A stretch of DNA of 64,000 bases, from NCBI RefSeq assembly GCF_947623445.1, contig NC_135243.1:2978501-3042500 (forward strand), read 5' to 3'. Positions within the stretch are counted from its first letter, which is position 1; each line of letters opens with the position of its first letter. A model generated the notes under the pieces. It was not told the DNA's origin, ran no database searches, and worked only from the letters and a program-made list of their open reading frames with translations. Below, one piece after another: positions 34,659 through 47,419 of the stretch. Source of the stretch: Clavelina lepadiformis (Eukaryota > Chordata > Ascidiacea > Aplousobranchia > Clavelinidae). Position numbers and translations under genes: made by a program.

Positions 34659-36809
34659 ATCATCACAAATCATATTGTTACCTGTCGTACAACATTTGCT
34701 CTGGCAACAACATTTCCAGACACAGATTGGCGTCACAGTTAGGGAATCCCCTTTCTGTAGCATGTGGGGCCTGGGTGGGTGGGCCCCAGCAGATTCAGGG
34801 AGGACTCGGGCTGACGACAAACAAACCCAACCGGAAAAATTGCATAGACCAGACCGTGCTGCGACTGTGTCGCTGTCAAGCTGTGATGAAAATGTTCAGC
34901 TGTCATACAATTCAAACAAAATAAGACAACATATTCTACTGTCAGTAGAAATAATGCAAAACGAGACAAGAACAAATGAGACAAGTCGTCTTTCTCCAAA
35001 TTTTGAACGTAAACTTTAATTTGTAAAAGCTAAAAAGGTAAAAAATATCAAAAAGCTTGAAAGAAAACAAGATAGTAAATACAATATATACACAAAAATA
35101 TAACGAAGCATGTAGAGTCCAAACAACACATATAAGCACATTGAAATAAAAACAAACTTTGTTCTGATGTTGACATTAACAGGAAAATTTGTGCCATTGT
35201 TGAAGTTTTGCTTTAATTTAAGATTTGAAAACAAAATACCTGTGGTGCTTGTATGGTGACACCAGCTGTAGTAGACTTGAACACATGCTCATATTCCCAG
35301 CCGTATCGACTTAGATCTGTTGATGTTCCTGTGTAAATAGTGTCATAAATTTCATCACAATTTAAGTATTTGCATGTCACAAAATCATTCTTTATTACAG
35401 AACAAAGAACATGTCAGGATATTCACAAATTGTATAAACAAGTGTCCGGCCACACGGCCACAACACCAAGCACTGGAATAAATGGTTGGGACACCACGAT
35501 GACAACACTTACGTAATCTTATTAATATTTATCTAGCTTGTGCATGCAAGCAACGTACATACTCATACTGATACTGGATATATTAGCGGCACCATACCTC
35601 TCATGTTGTACCCAAATGCTATGTTGGTCTTCAAATGACGTCATAGCGTACCACATAACGCCACCTGCTGGGCCGGATAATATTGTTCTACTTTCATTGA
35701 ACCTGAGCATAGAGGAGTGTGAGATGTTATATTTTATATCAGAAGATGTAATCCCAGGATGGGCAACAGTTTTGAACTCATGGGTTGCTTTGGGTGTTGA
35801 GTTTGTACAGGCAGGCACAACCATATGCACACATGATGTCATAATTAGTTTGAGTCCTCACTTGTTTCTATTTCTAGCTACAACAGCATCAAACAAATAA
35901 ACTACTATAATTACATACAGAAGTGAGGCCTACTTGAGCTCTGGTCAGACACTAGCTTAAGCGTATTTACTGTACTAAAACTAACCGAAAACTAGAAAAT
36001 CAGTAAGGGGAAATTTGAGTTTTTTGGTTGGCTTTAATGGGAAAGCAAATCAAAAAGGTTAAGAACCGCTGCTTTAAATCAAAGTAAAAAGCGGTAATAA
36101 ACTCATCTCTGATTATGTATTTAAAACCATAGAAACTATAAAATAAGCAAAGACGAAAAATACAAAACCCACGTTTAGCGTCACCAGTGGGTAGTAGCTT
36201 AATACAACTGCATTGTCAACTGGAAACATCAGAGTTGATCAGCTTACGAGGTCGAATAATTTCAGTCTGGACTAATTTCCAATGTAAAGTAGATCTCTCC
36301 AACCCTTAGTGAGAGCAAGTGCCATTCATTCACCTTTCCTCTCAAGGAGAGCATTTGTGGCGACCGTCGTTCCAATCTGGATGAAATCGATCTTACTTGA
36401 GTCGAATGATTCGATCATCATAATTTTAAACTCTTTAAAACAAAATTAAACTATGTATACATAATTAGGCAGTCTATCGAATTAAACAACAATTCTTAGC
36501 AGTGGTTTTCGCCAAGTCGACAAATGGTTAAACTTGAGGAAATGAAGGGAAGCTAAGTTTAATTAGAGACAAAATTACGGGCATATTTGTAATTAAACAC
36601 CAGCCTTGAAATCAAACTATACTTTTCATAATAATCTTTTTAGCCTTGTCAACGAAGCAAATTAGTAAACTTGAAACAACTATGAGACATAAAATCATCA
36701 ATAAAATTATGATAAACTTTACCATATTGGCTATATGTTTATTTTTGTCACAAACCTCTTCCATAATCCTTCAAATTCCTTCCCCTTGTGTTTACTTTTC
36801 TGATTCAAA

Positions 36810-38090
36810 ATTTGTTTCTTCTTAGAACTTACTCAGCATTTATCATGTTAAGTGTTTCCTAAAATCTAAGCATAGTGTCGGAGTGCGTCCATTATTTTCT
36901 TTCATGCCATAATAAAAGGCACTTGCAAGGCTGCCTGTAGAGTTAGGCCGATACAAACCCAAACTAGAATAGATTCGCTGAATATCATCTGCATTCAGGT
37001 GAACACAAATACTAGGCTAACGATATCGAAACTGACTACAAAATTATTATCTTTCCTATATTTATATTTTCCAGGCTAAACAAACCAGGGTCAACATTTT
37101 TCATACAGCCAGTGTATACATGTTCTTATACAGCCTACTGAAGGCCCTTTACTTAAAAATTTTGCTTTTTAAATCACCATTCAAATATTATTCTTTTGAA
37201 ACCAAACACTTCTTTAGCAACAACACTGGAAAAAAGTGACCGTCATTAGGCCTAGTCCAAAATTTTTATCATTGACTAATAAGACGCCGATTTCGTTCAA
37301 AAACATTGGCCATCATGACATATTGTGGTCAAGTACCCATAAATCTGCCTACATACAGTTTGCAACGCCTTTTTATGGCTGACTAGGCTACGTCCCACCG
37401 ATGCACTGGAAACAATGTTGGTTAACTAAAACCCATTATACGATGTGATTGGCGTTTACTTCGTTATATGTGAAAGACTAGTGGCTTAATCTCATTCGTG
37501 TCATGTAATATATGGAACCACTTGACACAGTCAGAGTTACTGACTTAATAGTTGCTGTTATCGCGATAAATATCACATTAATATTGAGATGGTGACATTT
37601 CGTCACTGTTTAAAACTTTCTCATTCGTGCAATGCCGTAAGTTTATGAACATTTTCACTAAATGCAAGGTTGAACATGGTCGAAACAACTTAGAAGTACT
37701 CCTGTGTAAGTACAGTAGGCGGCCTTTTTTTACAAATTTCATTACCCAAATTTCTTTCCTCGAAATATAAAGAGGTTTCTTTTTAATAATCTGGGAATGC
37801 CAACGTGCACAAGTGCTACGATTATTTGATTCACTTTTCAAATACAAATACGACATTTATGCTAACAATCACAACAAATATGTTCAAAATAACCTAAATT
37901 TAAGCTATAATATGTGGTTCCTAACTATATATTAACAAATGTTATGTACTTTGTTAGAACAAATTCAAACAGAAATAAAATCAAATAAACCCACTAAAAT
38001 CAATTATTTGAGGAATTAAAAGTTTAATGTTCAACTTATAACATGAAAAACCTGTGGACTCACAATATGTGAATATTTAATTTCAAACAG
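36810..38090. other. Region upstream of OPLAH copy A, no gene recognised
   Basis: Homologous to 62.7-63.63 kb upstream of copy C. A minus frame near 37856-37578 is partly conserved with 63331-63107 (LYISRK, LYLHR, SDEMSPSQY), but it has indels and no domain, so I treat it as conserved by descent from duplication, not as a gene. Confidence 0.35.
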
Positions 38091-38091
38091 T

Positions 38092-38250
38092 TCATTTTGG
38101 CAATTTCGTAGCGTAAGTATTTAAGACCTCGTCCTCTGGAATCACTACATACTTTCTAACAAGAGACACGTACATAGTTTCACACAACATTACCAATTCT
38201 AGTCTCCCAAAATCAGGAAGACCATATTGAACATATGTAGCAACAAAACA
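38092..38250 (-). pseudogene. Truncated 3' end of an unrecognised gene (copy A)
   Basis: Minus frame reads RCFVATYVQYGLPDFGRLEL, then ETMYVSLVRKYVVIPEDEVL, ending in TGA. It matches the fuller copy at 63.63-64.0 kb almost residue for residue, so the frame was under selection before duplication. The duplication boundary at about 38.46 kb removes everything upstream, so this copy is only a fragment. Confidence 0.55.
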
Positions 38251-38299
38251 CCGAATGTTATATTTGTGATAAATATATCAATTAATGTAATATAAAATT

Positions 38300-38445
38300 G
38301 TGTACGACCAAAGAGATTTAAACACATCACATTTAAAATATCCAGATTGAGTTTTGTGGAAATAAAATTTGTTGTAAGACAGAAGTTGGTTTTGTGTCAA
38401 TATTTTTAGCATCACATTTCTGCCCATAACCAAGGAGTAGGATCT
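38300..38445 (-). repeat. R3 fragment, inverted
   Basis: GGGCAGAAATGTGATGCT, ACACAAAACCAACTTCTGTC and CAACAAATTTTATTTCC are on the minus strand here. They match the plus-strand block at 40796-40870 and 23320-23400. Its place at the junction of the two duplication units is notable. Confidence 0.65.
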
Positions 38446-40124
38446 ATTTTCAAGGTGGGACATGTCTCAACTTTCGAAAAATGGGGTTCCCCAACTCTTA
38501 AACAAGAGGGGTTAAAAGCAGGAAAACAAGTAAGATAAATTGACACGGTCGTTGAGTGTAAAAGAATTCTGGTCCTGAGCTGGTTTATAAAGCGGTGACT
38601 ACTTTTGATGCAAATATCTTTACACGGAACACGGAAAATTTTGTTTCATTTCGTATCAAAACTTTTAACTTTCTACTTTAACTAACTGACTTATCACTTT
38701 TTGACATCTTGGCGTTTCTCCCTTAAGCCGTACCGGCAATAACTCATTTACGGGAACTGTGTTCCGGACCGTTCCGCTTTTTTTTTACCACTGTGTATAC
38801 GTCATGCGTCATCATGCGTCATCATGTGTATACTTCGTGCAAAGCAGTCGCTTTGTTACGATGGACGCTTGACTCCAATAAGCCATTGGCAGATGATGAT
38901 GTGATGTGATGTTTTAGCGCTGAGGCAAAGTTAAATCGTGGAGCTCCATTGTCACCACGTCATAGTTATTCTGAAACAGCGGCGTAACCTAGGTTTTAGC
39001 AACCCTGCGCTAAAGCAAAACATATCGCCCCATTCTAGAAGCCATATTTTGAATTTCGTAGAAAGTCGAAAGTTTTTAAAGGCTGGTTGACCATCCAGGC
39101 CAAAACGCGAGGGACGCAAATTTTTTTATTTTTACACCTCACATTAAAGGAAGAAGCTTTGGTCGATACTTCCGCTCCGCAATGGGTGTCTTTGGAGTTC
39201 TGATACTGAAAGAGGAAATTTTTGAGGTCTTACAAAAGCAAACGTATCAATTATTATGCATCCAGGGCCCGCCGAGTCTCGCTTTTCACCTTAACCGGCC
39301 ATCATGAAAAGGTCGGGGTATAACTGCCAGTTTTTCGCTGCGCAAGAGAATCAATTTTCCTGGAGAGTTTTCAATTGCACCTCAATAGGTTTATACCAAG
39401 TGTGTGTGCTCGCTAATGTTGCACGAAATTATCAATAATTACGCAACGTACGTAACCACGTAACGGAGCTCCTGTTACAAACGTTTGGTACAAATTACGT
39501 TATTTCTATTTTAAATACTGTACTACTTTTTGGTACATTTTATGCACACAAACCATCGATAGCTTTTATCTGTTTGCATTCTCTGCGTAAATGTTATTGA
39601 AATGCGACATCTGCACTCGGCTCTTTGCCTTCTTTGCCGTTTTTCAAAGCCGGGCAATAGCAGAAAACGACATTGGTGATGTGACTTAATAACCGTCCTT
39701 TAATAACTATTGCTACAACCTAAAACCGAGTATGAAAGTATGGCAGTGACTCTGCTAAGCTGTTAAAGTGATATCAGACTGCACAAAGCGCACGACAAAT
39801 ATCGCTTTCGCGTCTCATGCGAAAGTAGATCACGCACGACATCGACAAACTTACGAGTCTCGACACAATGATGTCAGCTTAAGAACAAAGCGTTTATATC
39901 GAGCCTCTAAAACCAGGTTCTGACGTGCTGCTGTGCATTGTGTTGCGTATTAAGTTGTATCTTTTTCACCGTTTTGTTGTTGAATTAGTCTTAAAGGTAT
40001 AATTTTTAGTCACTACATAAAATGATGTTCTTACAGCAGTCCATAAACCTAACGTTGCTTGTGCAAAAAAAGAGCGAAAAGCGAATAATCTCTAAAAGGG
40101 AGCGCGGGCGTGGTTCCGTTCCGA

Positions 40125-40645
40125 CGTTGACAAAAGAGCTTTTGCTAGCTCAAACCAAATAAACAAATAAACTGCTTAACCTCTCGAGATCGTTCCTAAA
40201 GAATAGGAGCGATCTCGAAAACTCGTGCCTTAATATGAGAGTAAAAGAGCATACAGTTCATCTCGAGTCGTTAAGCAGTTTATGAAGCATAACAAGGAAA
40301 ACTTTTTCACTCCCCGCATTTTGATAAGAGCATACAGTGGGCAGACGTTGGTATTTTAAAGCGGGCTTTAAAACAATTTTCCCCGCTCCTCAACGCAATT
40401 CAAAATACGTCACTGCTTGCTAACCTGGTTGTCATAAGCACGAAGTGTAAGCAAAGACGCAGTTTCTTTCCGCATCTCAGGAACGCATAACAGCGACTGT
40501 TTTCGTAAATTTCCAGCCGAACAACTCGTAGCGAAAGTTGCAGCAGGAAGCTAATCCCCTGATATAACGCCGTGCTGTTATTATTATTACTGTTGTTATT
40601 TGTCTGCGTCAAGTTGATATAAAATTTGGTAGCTTATAGTTCTGT
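40125..40645. other. Insertion specific to unit B with nested inverted repeats
   Basis: After GTGGTTCCGTTCCGACG unit A continues within a few bases into GGTTACAAGGTAGAGG, but unit B has about 520 extra bases. They hold an outer inverted repeat of 24 bases (22 matching; 40167-40190 and 40260-40283) around a 13-14 bp hairpin (40185-40197 with 40205-40217, 7-base loop). The rest holds a small ATT/GTT microsatellite near 40577-40600. No gene recognised. Confidence 0.6.
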
Positions 40646-40988
40646 TAGTCATAGGTTACAAGGTAGAGGCAGCATTCGAGGCGGATGCTTTAGCCTACAA
40701 GCCATAGCACCAGTCTCATTAAATTTGAGCAGACATAAGCAATTTAGAGCTGAACCCTACAAAGCAATTAGCGATGGCAAAAAGCTACTTATAACGCTTG
40801 GGCAGAAATGTGATGCTAAAAATAATGACACAAAACCAAATTCTGTCTTACAACAAATTTTATTTGCACAAAACTCACTCTGGATATTTCATTTCACAAA
40901 AATCAGCAAATCTAAAATATTACAGCAAATTCACCTTCAACATAATGCAGTGAATATTTATTTGAATAAACATGTCAAACAAATATAA
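40626..40988 (+). repeat. Dispersed coding-like repeat R3, copy B (open frame)
   Basis: A 120-codon frame stays open: LQGRGSIRGGCFSLQAIAP, SRHKQFRAEPYKAISDGKK, TLGQKCDAKNNDTKP, NSVLQQILFAQNSLWIF. The equivalent frame in unit A has a stop. No domain recognised. It lies just upstream of the SINE-like tRNA sequence, so the two may be parts of one composite element. Confidence 0.4.
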
Positions 40989-41052
40989 TTATGACATCAC
41001 TATTAGTTTATGTACAAATATAAATCAATATTATCAATTAATTTGTAAATTT

Positions 41053-41124
41053 GTAGATGACGCATCGGGTTGAGCGATCGCTCGATGTCGCAGAAGTCCC
41101 CGGTTCGAATCCCGGCCACGACGC
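41053..41124 (+). repeat. tRNA-derived SINE-like sequence, copy B
   Basis: Same as 23569-23641, with the B-box GGTTCGAATCC intact and a better T-arm (CCCGG TTCGAAT CCCGG, one mismatch). Confidence 0.5.
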
Positions 41125-41304
41125 AATTCCTTTTATAAAAGTGAATCGATGTGTGGAAGGAAATTTATCAGAATTTAATTAAAATAGAATTTCTGTTTAA
41201 AAATGAAACCTACTTACCATTATTACGTCAGCAGTGATTGCGCGAAGTGAGTTCGTCGCCACCACCAACATAAACATGCAACCGCTATAAATTAAAAATT
41301 TTGT

Positions 41305-41541
41305 TTAAAAGTTAAATTTTTGTGCAAAGTTCAAGTTGACACAAACATGACAAGATATAAAGAATACCGAGCCATGAAGCTGGTCAAGGACGAGTTGAAT
41401 TTTTTGTCTCTCGCTCGAATTTGCTAAGAATCTTTCATCTTCGAAGCAACCAGAAATGTTCAGATGATCTTCAATTTTAGCGAAAATTTCTGGTCCTGGA
41501 ATGTCTTTGATTTTGTTGTGACTGATGTACAACAATTTTAC
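41305..41541 (-). CDS. LRR terminal exon of NLR type, copy B (orphan)
   Basis: Encodes the same sequence as the copy A exon (LLYISHNKIKDIPG...), differing at the first codon after the acceptor (GTA instead of TTA). Same doubts about function as copy A. Confidence 0.6.
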   Translation of the reverse strand, partial: VKLLYISHNKIKDIPGPEIFAKIEDHLNISGCFEDERFLANSSERQKIQLVLDQLHGSVFFISCHVCVNLNFAQKFNF

Positions 41542-42166
41542 CTGCAGATGAAATGTTTGTAAACTACAACCTGGTGTATTGATGAAGCTAATATATTACT
41601 ACATACAAGTTAATATTACCATTAATTGGTTAATAACTAACCAGCACCACATGGTCAGATTTAGGCCTAGCCTACTGGTTCAACACAAATTCTTGGTTTT
41701 TGAATTAAATAGAAATAATTTTGAGCGGCCAATTAAAACATGTATCGAGTAATAGTTGTAGAAACAAATCCTGATAATAAGTTTGCAAAAATATTTTCAG
41801 TTTTAAAAAAATTGAAACTTTTTAGTTGACCCTAAAATTAACCGGTACATGTCAGGCTAAAACTGATACAACAAAATTTTGTCATTTTTTCATTAAAAAG
41901 AAGGAACTTTAAGCGACCAAGTTTATCGCAGATTCCACATTCCTTGTAGATTCAAGTAATCACTAAACCGTCGCAAAATTGTTCTGCAATTTTATATAAA
42001 TTAACACAAAATATCCGACCTACACTGCCCAGTAATCTCAACAAACTGCCTTGAAAAATATCTTCGTACTAGCCATTATGACGTCATAAGAACAAATGTA
42101 AACAATTCATTATGACGTCATATGCTGTTCTAAGCAAACGATAAAAAGTTGAATAAATCGTCAAAC

Positions 42167-42432
42167 CTTTCCAGGCATCTCAGAGATCGCCGAAATTAAT
42201 CTTTCCACATCATCAGGGGAGAAGCAGCCGGTCAGATCAAGCTTCTTTAACTCCTTTCGTTGTTTCCTTAAAACGTCACAAAAGATCGCGGCTTCCGATG
42301 ATGACAACAAGTTCAATAGATTTAGACTCATCTCTGTTGGAAAGCGCTGTGACGCCATATTGAAGAGTTCCATGTCGCTGGATTCGTTTAATTCGCATAA
42401 AAGCGAAATATATCTGCGTGGGTCGTCGCCAT
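42167..42432 (-). CDS. LRR exon of NLR type, copy B (orphan)
   Basis: Protein identical to the copy A exon at 24920-24655; a silent T/C difference is visible near 42321. Acceptor TTTAG and donor GTTTGA are kept. Confidence 0.65.
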
Positions 42433-42852
42433 CTAAACAAACATAATAGTTAATTATTTACCGGTTGTAGTTCGCCGCGTTATAGAAATAAATTTAAGAC
42501 AGAAATTTTTCATGTTTAAGCTACAAAGTCAAGTTGAAAGCGAAAACTTACTTTTCCTTAAATTACACTGGTCAACAATTTTTCAAAAATTTTTTGCTTC
42601 CGTTAAGAAAACAATTGATTCTTATGTATTTTTGGACGCTGAATCCAAAAATGTCGGTTAAAATTGCTGATTAGCTCTAGTTTAAAAGATAAAAAAAATT
42701 TTCATTTTTGTATGTTTATCTATATATGGCAAGCCTTGGTGCACTTTATTGAACACAACAGTAACAATCTACAAACAGTGTAATAATTGCATGCGTTTAT
42801 ATTTCAGCATAGCATATGCAACAAATAACTGCCACTTTCCAAATATAAATTT

Positions 42853-43869
42853 CTAATCTATTTTATCTGTTATATTCCTTTTGTCCTGTAACTCGTATAC
42901 GGTTAATGGAGCATCCCTACATATCATCCTGCAAAAGTGAGCAAGCATTGATTGATTTTGTTTTCCATGGTACCTCCTTTGCATTGCAGATATGCATTGG
43001 TGAAATCGCTCACCATGCTTATCACTGACATCTCCACAGTTTGGTAGAAAAAATCCAGGTGCGAGTCCAAAAAGTGTATCTTCAGTGACATATTGCACTC
43101 CATGCATCTGTATGCTTTAATGAGATTTACACCAATTCCGTGTAGTTGTCAGCTCTTTTGTTCCCCAAGAATTTTGTGGCCAGCAACTTAAACGCTTCCC
43201 ATGCAATTTTCTCTTTGTCAAATAACACTTTATCAAATTTACCGTCTTCGAAGATGATGATTCTGCCAGAAGATTCCATTGCTGTAGTCTAGAGCTGAAG
43301 TCTAAATTTCTGATTTAACTTTTGGTAGTTCCAAATCCCGGATAAGATAGTGCAATTTCTTTTGAGTTATAAGGTGTGGTTCTTTGGAAGATAGTGTTTC
43401 AACGTAACGTGAATTCTTTAGGTACCTCAGGAACAGCAAGTAATTCTCCATGCGGTACGGGACGAATTGCTGATGGAATATTTGTGTATTGAATACTTTG
43501 CTTCTTCTTTCTCGACAAACCTTTACAAACCGTGGGGTGGGGGGTCGTGCAAAAGTAGCAATCGCTAATGTGGTCAGTAGGTTCTCTCAAAACCATTGGA
43601 ACAGCAAAGGGCATACATTTTCTTTTTCCGTTTAGCCATTGCCAAAGATTTGCACCACAGGAGTTACAGCATATGTTAGGGGCCCAACTCTTGTCCTGAT
43701 CACCAACTTTATCTCTAAAGCTTGCGCTTTGTGGCCAACAATTTTCAACGAAATATTTTCTCGACCGACGTACCCACTTCGTCACAAGCCAACCAGCCAA
43801 GCGTAAAGTATCTGAATATTTTTCACGAAAAAGATTTATTATTGTTAAGCAAACTTTTAAGCATTTCAT
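42853..43869 (-). pseudogene. Broken copy of the multi-copy invertebrate gene family (copy B)
   Basis: Same two blocks and the same central deletion and frame breaks as 26357-25341, at a constant 17512 offset. N-terminal block 43869-43399, C-terminal block about 43290-42853. It was duplicated, or converted, as an already dead gene. Confidence 0.7.
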
Positions 43870-45732
43870 GTTTCAATTTAAAGTAAAAATTTTTGTCCTA
43901 CATATACGCCCATTAACATTTTGCTGCATTCACACTGATCATATTATTAGCAGTGTCTTTCGCAGGCATATATGAGTGCGTGGACAGAACTTGCGTATAC
44001 CTGGTTTGTGCTTCTGCGGTATTTACAAATCTATTATGTGTAAGTGTATTAAGCAAACAAATAATAGATCGTTGCATGGTTAAGATAACAATAGAACTTA
44101 GCAATAGCGACAAGTGCCTTACATAATAGAACCTGAATTACAGCTCACCATTTATAACATACTGAAGCAATTCACTGTCCTTAGACAATTATCTTGAAAA
44201 TGGAATTTGCAGCATGAAACAAAATTTTTTATACGTCATAAAGACGATTACGTGGCAGCAACTTTCAACTCTGGTGGCGGCCATCTTCCACGTCACAGTC
44301 ACGAGAATTGAACGGAAATAAGTCAGTCGTGCAATATTTAAAACTTTTCACATTCCAGCTAAATTTTTCGACCTTATTTGGAAACGCATCAGTTAATCTC
44401 AGTCAGCAAAATAAAGCTTCTAATCCAGCCGGGTTTTTGGGGATTTTTGCTCAGCAAATCTTTTTCGCAACAAATCGTTTCCGACTTTCAGCAAAGTGAC
44501 GTCACTCAACCCTCTTCCGAGTCAAGCGTAAAACATTTCAACATATTGCACGACTCAGGATCATCTCAGGTCAACAGTCAATTAAACATTGTACAGTTTG
44601 GTAGTGATTCTATCGATTCGGCCCCATATCAAGTGCACTGCTGAGTTAATGATGAAAAAATAGTGACGTAATAATCTCAGAAGGTCTATCCGGGCTTGGT
44701 ATTTTTGCCGATTAAAAAACTTCAAGATACAGAATCAGAGCATTATATAAATGAACACCAGCTGTGGTGTTTAGTGTTAAATTATCCGCAACAAATTATC
44801 TCTTGATATTTTGCATCAACCATCGCTGACCAATGACGTCATGTGACAGCGTCAAGTTGCAGTCAACATATTTGATGTGACTTAACATGGCAGAATGAAA
44901 CGCCTCCAAGCCGCATGCGTGAAAGAAATACATCTTATATAGGAACGTAACAATTGAAAGAACCGCACATCGCCTGCTCAGGTTTTGTCTGATAAAAGAT
45001 GGTGGATTCACCTAACCACCATGTAGTCTATCAAATTACAACTGAAGCGAAAATTTTACCCAAGCGCAGTGGAATGTTGGCTCATATACTTATATTTTCA
45101 CAGGTTTTAAGATTTCCGGCAAAACAAAAATATGTCGTCATAACTCTATGGCGTATCAATGCAATAATATGGAACTTGGTGGTGATCAACCATATTCAAG
45201 TAGGGTAAATTTTTGCTTTAAAAATACTTGATTTTTGTTTCTTCCCCAAACATTTCTTGAAAGCGTTCAACAAAATATTTTTGCCGGTTCAAATCGTCTC
45301 TGGAATTTCAACGATGACGTACCCATACTTCGTCACAAGCAAACAAGTCAAGCGTCAAGCAGCAGGATAATTTGCACGAAATCGATTCGCAGCAGCCAAG
45401 CACTTATCTAAGCATTTGACGCAAAGTTAATTTGTTGGTTGGTAACTCTACGTCATACACCCCTGCTCATTCACATATAACAACATCACTGTAATAACAA
45501 TAATGTCTATATAGCGACATGTTTAGGCAAAATTGTCGTTTAAAAAGTTAAACATATATGGCACAGAGATAATAGTTTTAAGAGTATATTCTACCGGGCG
45601 AAAAATAGAGCAACAAACTTCAATTTTAAAAACAGCCCTATTGCGGTAATAACGACAGATCTTTTTCGAAGATTCAATGCTGAAGAAATTAAATCACTCA
45701 CCACAACTTGGTCGCAGTTGCAATGAAGTCGA

Positions 45733-47300
45733 ACTTTCCGGAGTCGCCAACAGAAGGGGAATATTAAAGTAGTGACTGACGCATTCTGCTACATTACTTC
45801 TAACATAATTCTAGAAACTAATTCACTGCTAATTTATGTAATGAACTACGCATATACACTTCGTGAGCACGCACATTGGATGTAGTTAAAAATTCCTGTC
45901 CGCCTAAATACGTTAGAAACCTAAATAGTAGTCAGTGGAATGCGTTTCCACATATTAAACAAATTTCTGGCAAAACCTTTGGTTAAATACTTGCAAAATA
46001 ATTGAAGTGAAGAAGGCGCCAACCCAAACGCTTCGCTTGATTTCTCACGCCGACATAGATTGTCTGTTGCCAAAGATTGTCTGCTGGCTCAACTCAGATT
46101 ATTATTTTTATTATGGCGCTTTACGTCATCACGTCGAGCGCGTTGGTTGTCTTTTGGCTGCTGTTGCTGGTGGTCATCCAGCTTTGCCGGTTATGCATTG
46201 AAAAACGAAGGTTTTGCTTAACGCCAAGTGACCGAGCAACCTGACTCAGTGTTAATCGTGATATTGTGGGGACTCGTCCAATAAACTTCGAGTGAGAGCT
46301 TTTAAACAAGATGTGATTTGTAATACTTGATCACTTGGCGTCAGGCAAAAACTTTCATTTTAACCGAAAAAACGAAGTTATTACTTAAAGTACAAAGAGA
46401 AGTGATTAACGCGATAGTCCGCGTAGATGGAAAAATAGGAGAAGAAGTTCAAGGTGAGAAAGCGACAACGCAAATATATTTGTCACATGGCGACATTTCA
46501 TTCTACACTTCACTGCATCTGTAGAACGCCAAACTGAAAGAAATTTGAACTGAAGAAAATCACAAATGCTTGATGACGTAAACATGAACCGTAATATAAT
46601 GCCGTATTTTAATGCACTTGCCAACACCGATAGAGATTTGAAGGAAATGTCGATATATGCCAATTGCAATATATGATGTCGATTTTTTATGGGGCCGACG
46701 TCGGTTGAATCGCACCCCGGCCCCACCTTGCGGTGATAGTTCATAGAGGTGGGAGTCATTTCAAAGTTTCTCTGTCACGTCACAATGCAAATTTTGTTTT
46801 CTCTGAATGCACAGTCCCAGCAAATAGCATTATGGTAAAAAAGTAAGTTGCATGAAGTGCAAAGGATTAAACAATTAATTAGCAATGTTTTAAGTAAACG
46901 GCAATAGCTGTTACGTAATGCTCGATGACGTAATTATGACCTTAACAATATGCTCGCGGTATTCCACCTTCGCTTGCACTCAACTTTAACAAGGGATGGG
47001 CAGCTTTGATTTAAAAAGTTATCTTACGCCTACTTGTGGCAAATATCAAATTATCTTGAACTCGCTTGATGTCGCTTTTCTATTCACCATCCTTCAATCA
47101 TGTTTGACCGGGTTTTAATCAGCATTTGTGACGAAACAAACGATACATTTTGAAATATTTTGTGAAGCAAAATGGTCAGAACTTTCGTAATATCTTTCTC
47201 ATCCGCGTAACACCGGTTCCTACATCGCCGCTTTTTCATCTTCCAAGATTATCAAATATTTCATCACCAACTGGTTGCAAGTGGGTACACAGAGAATCCC
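45733..47300. other. Degenerate tail region of OPLAH copy B
   Basis: Counterpart of 28.2-29.8 kb with many small differences. No intact gene. Confidence 0.3.
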
Positions 47301-47419
47301 CCTTACCTTCAGCTCCATAGGGTTGGAAAACCCTCCTTTCGCTCAACACTGACAGGGTTAAGTTTTTTTCGAAAGAGAATCTTCTTCAGACCAGACATGC
47401 ATCACCACGCAAAGAAGAA

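Larger units (their letters stand above)
29815..36800 (-). pseudogene. OPLAH: 5-oxoprolinase (OPLAH) pseudogene, copy A
   Basis: OPLAH opens 5-oxoproline to glutamate using ATP in the glutathione (gamma-glutamyl) cycle; HyuA half N-terminal, HyuB half C-terminal. Exons (minus, N to C): 36800-36760 remnant; about 36434-36248 (GTTVATNALLERKGE); 35702-35598 (LSGPAGGV); 35328-35240 ([10 protein letters not shown]); 34880-34682 (HPGPTCYRKG); 33856-33769 (GDITIMIG); 32770-32704 ([20 protein letters not shown]); 32393-32198 ([20 protein letters not shown]); 31555-31446 (NLADLRALVAANQK); 31380-31030 (DIPLNQGCLAP); 29915-29815 (LSERRVFQPYG). Lesions: TGA and TAG stops in the second exon, both C-to-T at CGA and CAG positions; a frameshift before TSTD; several frameshifts in the 34.7-kb exon; missing exons; two large in-exon deletions in HyuB. 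Start exon not found. Confidence 0.85.
21171..38460. repeat. Segmental tandem duplication, copy A (~17.3 kb)
   Basis: The unit starts at GGGTTCCCCAACTTTTGAAC and this sequence recurs at about 38486 (GGGGTTCCCCAACTCTTAAAC), after which the order of all landmarks repeats with an offset of 17.3-17.5 kb. Landmarks are the SINE-like tRNA sequence, two LRR exons, the broken multi-copy gene, a string of OPLAH exons, and two hAT elements. Differences between copies are substitutions, small indels, an insertion specific to A (33.0 kb), an insertion specific to B (40.1-40.6 kb) and about 500 bases missing from A near 33.86 kb. Confidence 0.85.

Noticed and set aside
35538-35900. Plus-strand 120-codon frame with hydrophobic sequence, and the similar 60654-60869
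   Set aside because: Antisense to the OPLAH LSGPAGGV exon; no independent support.
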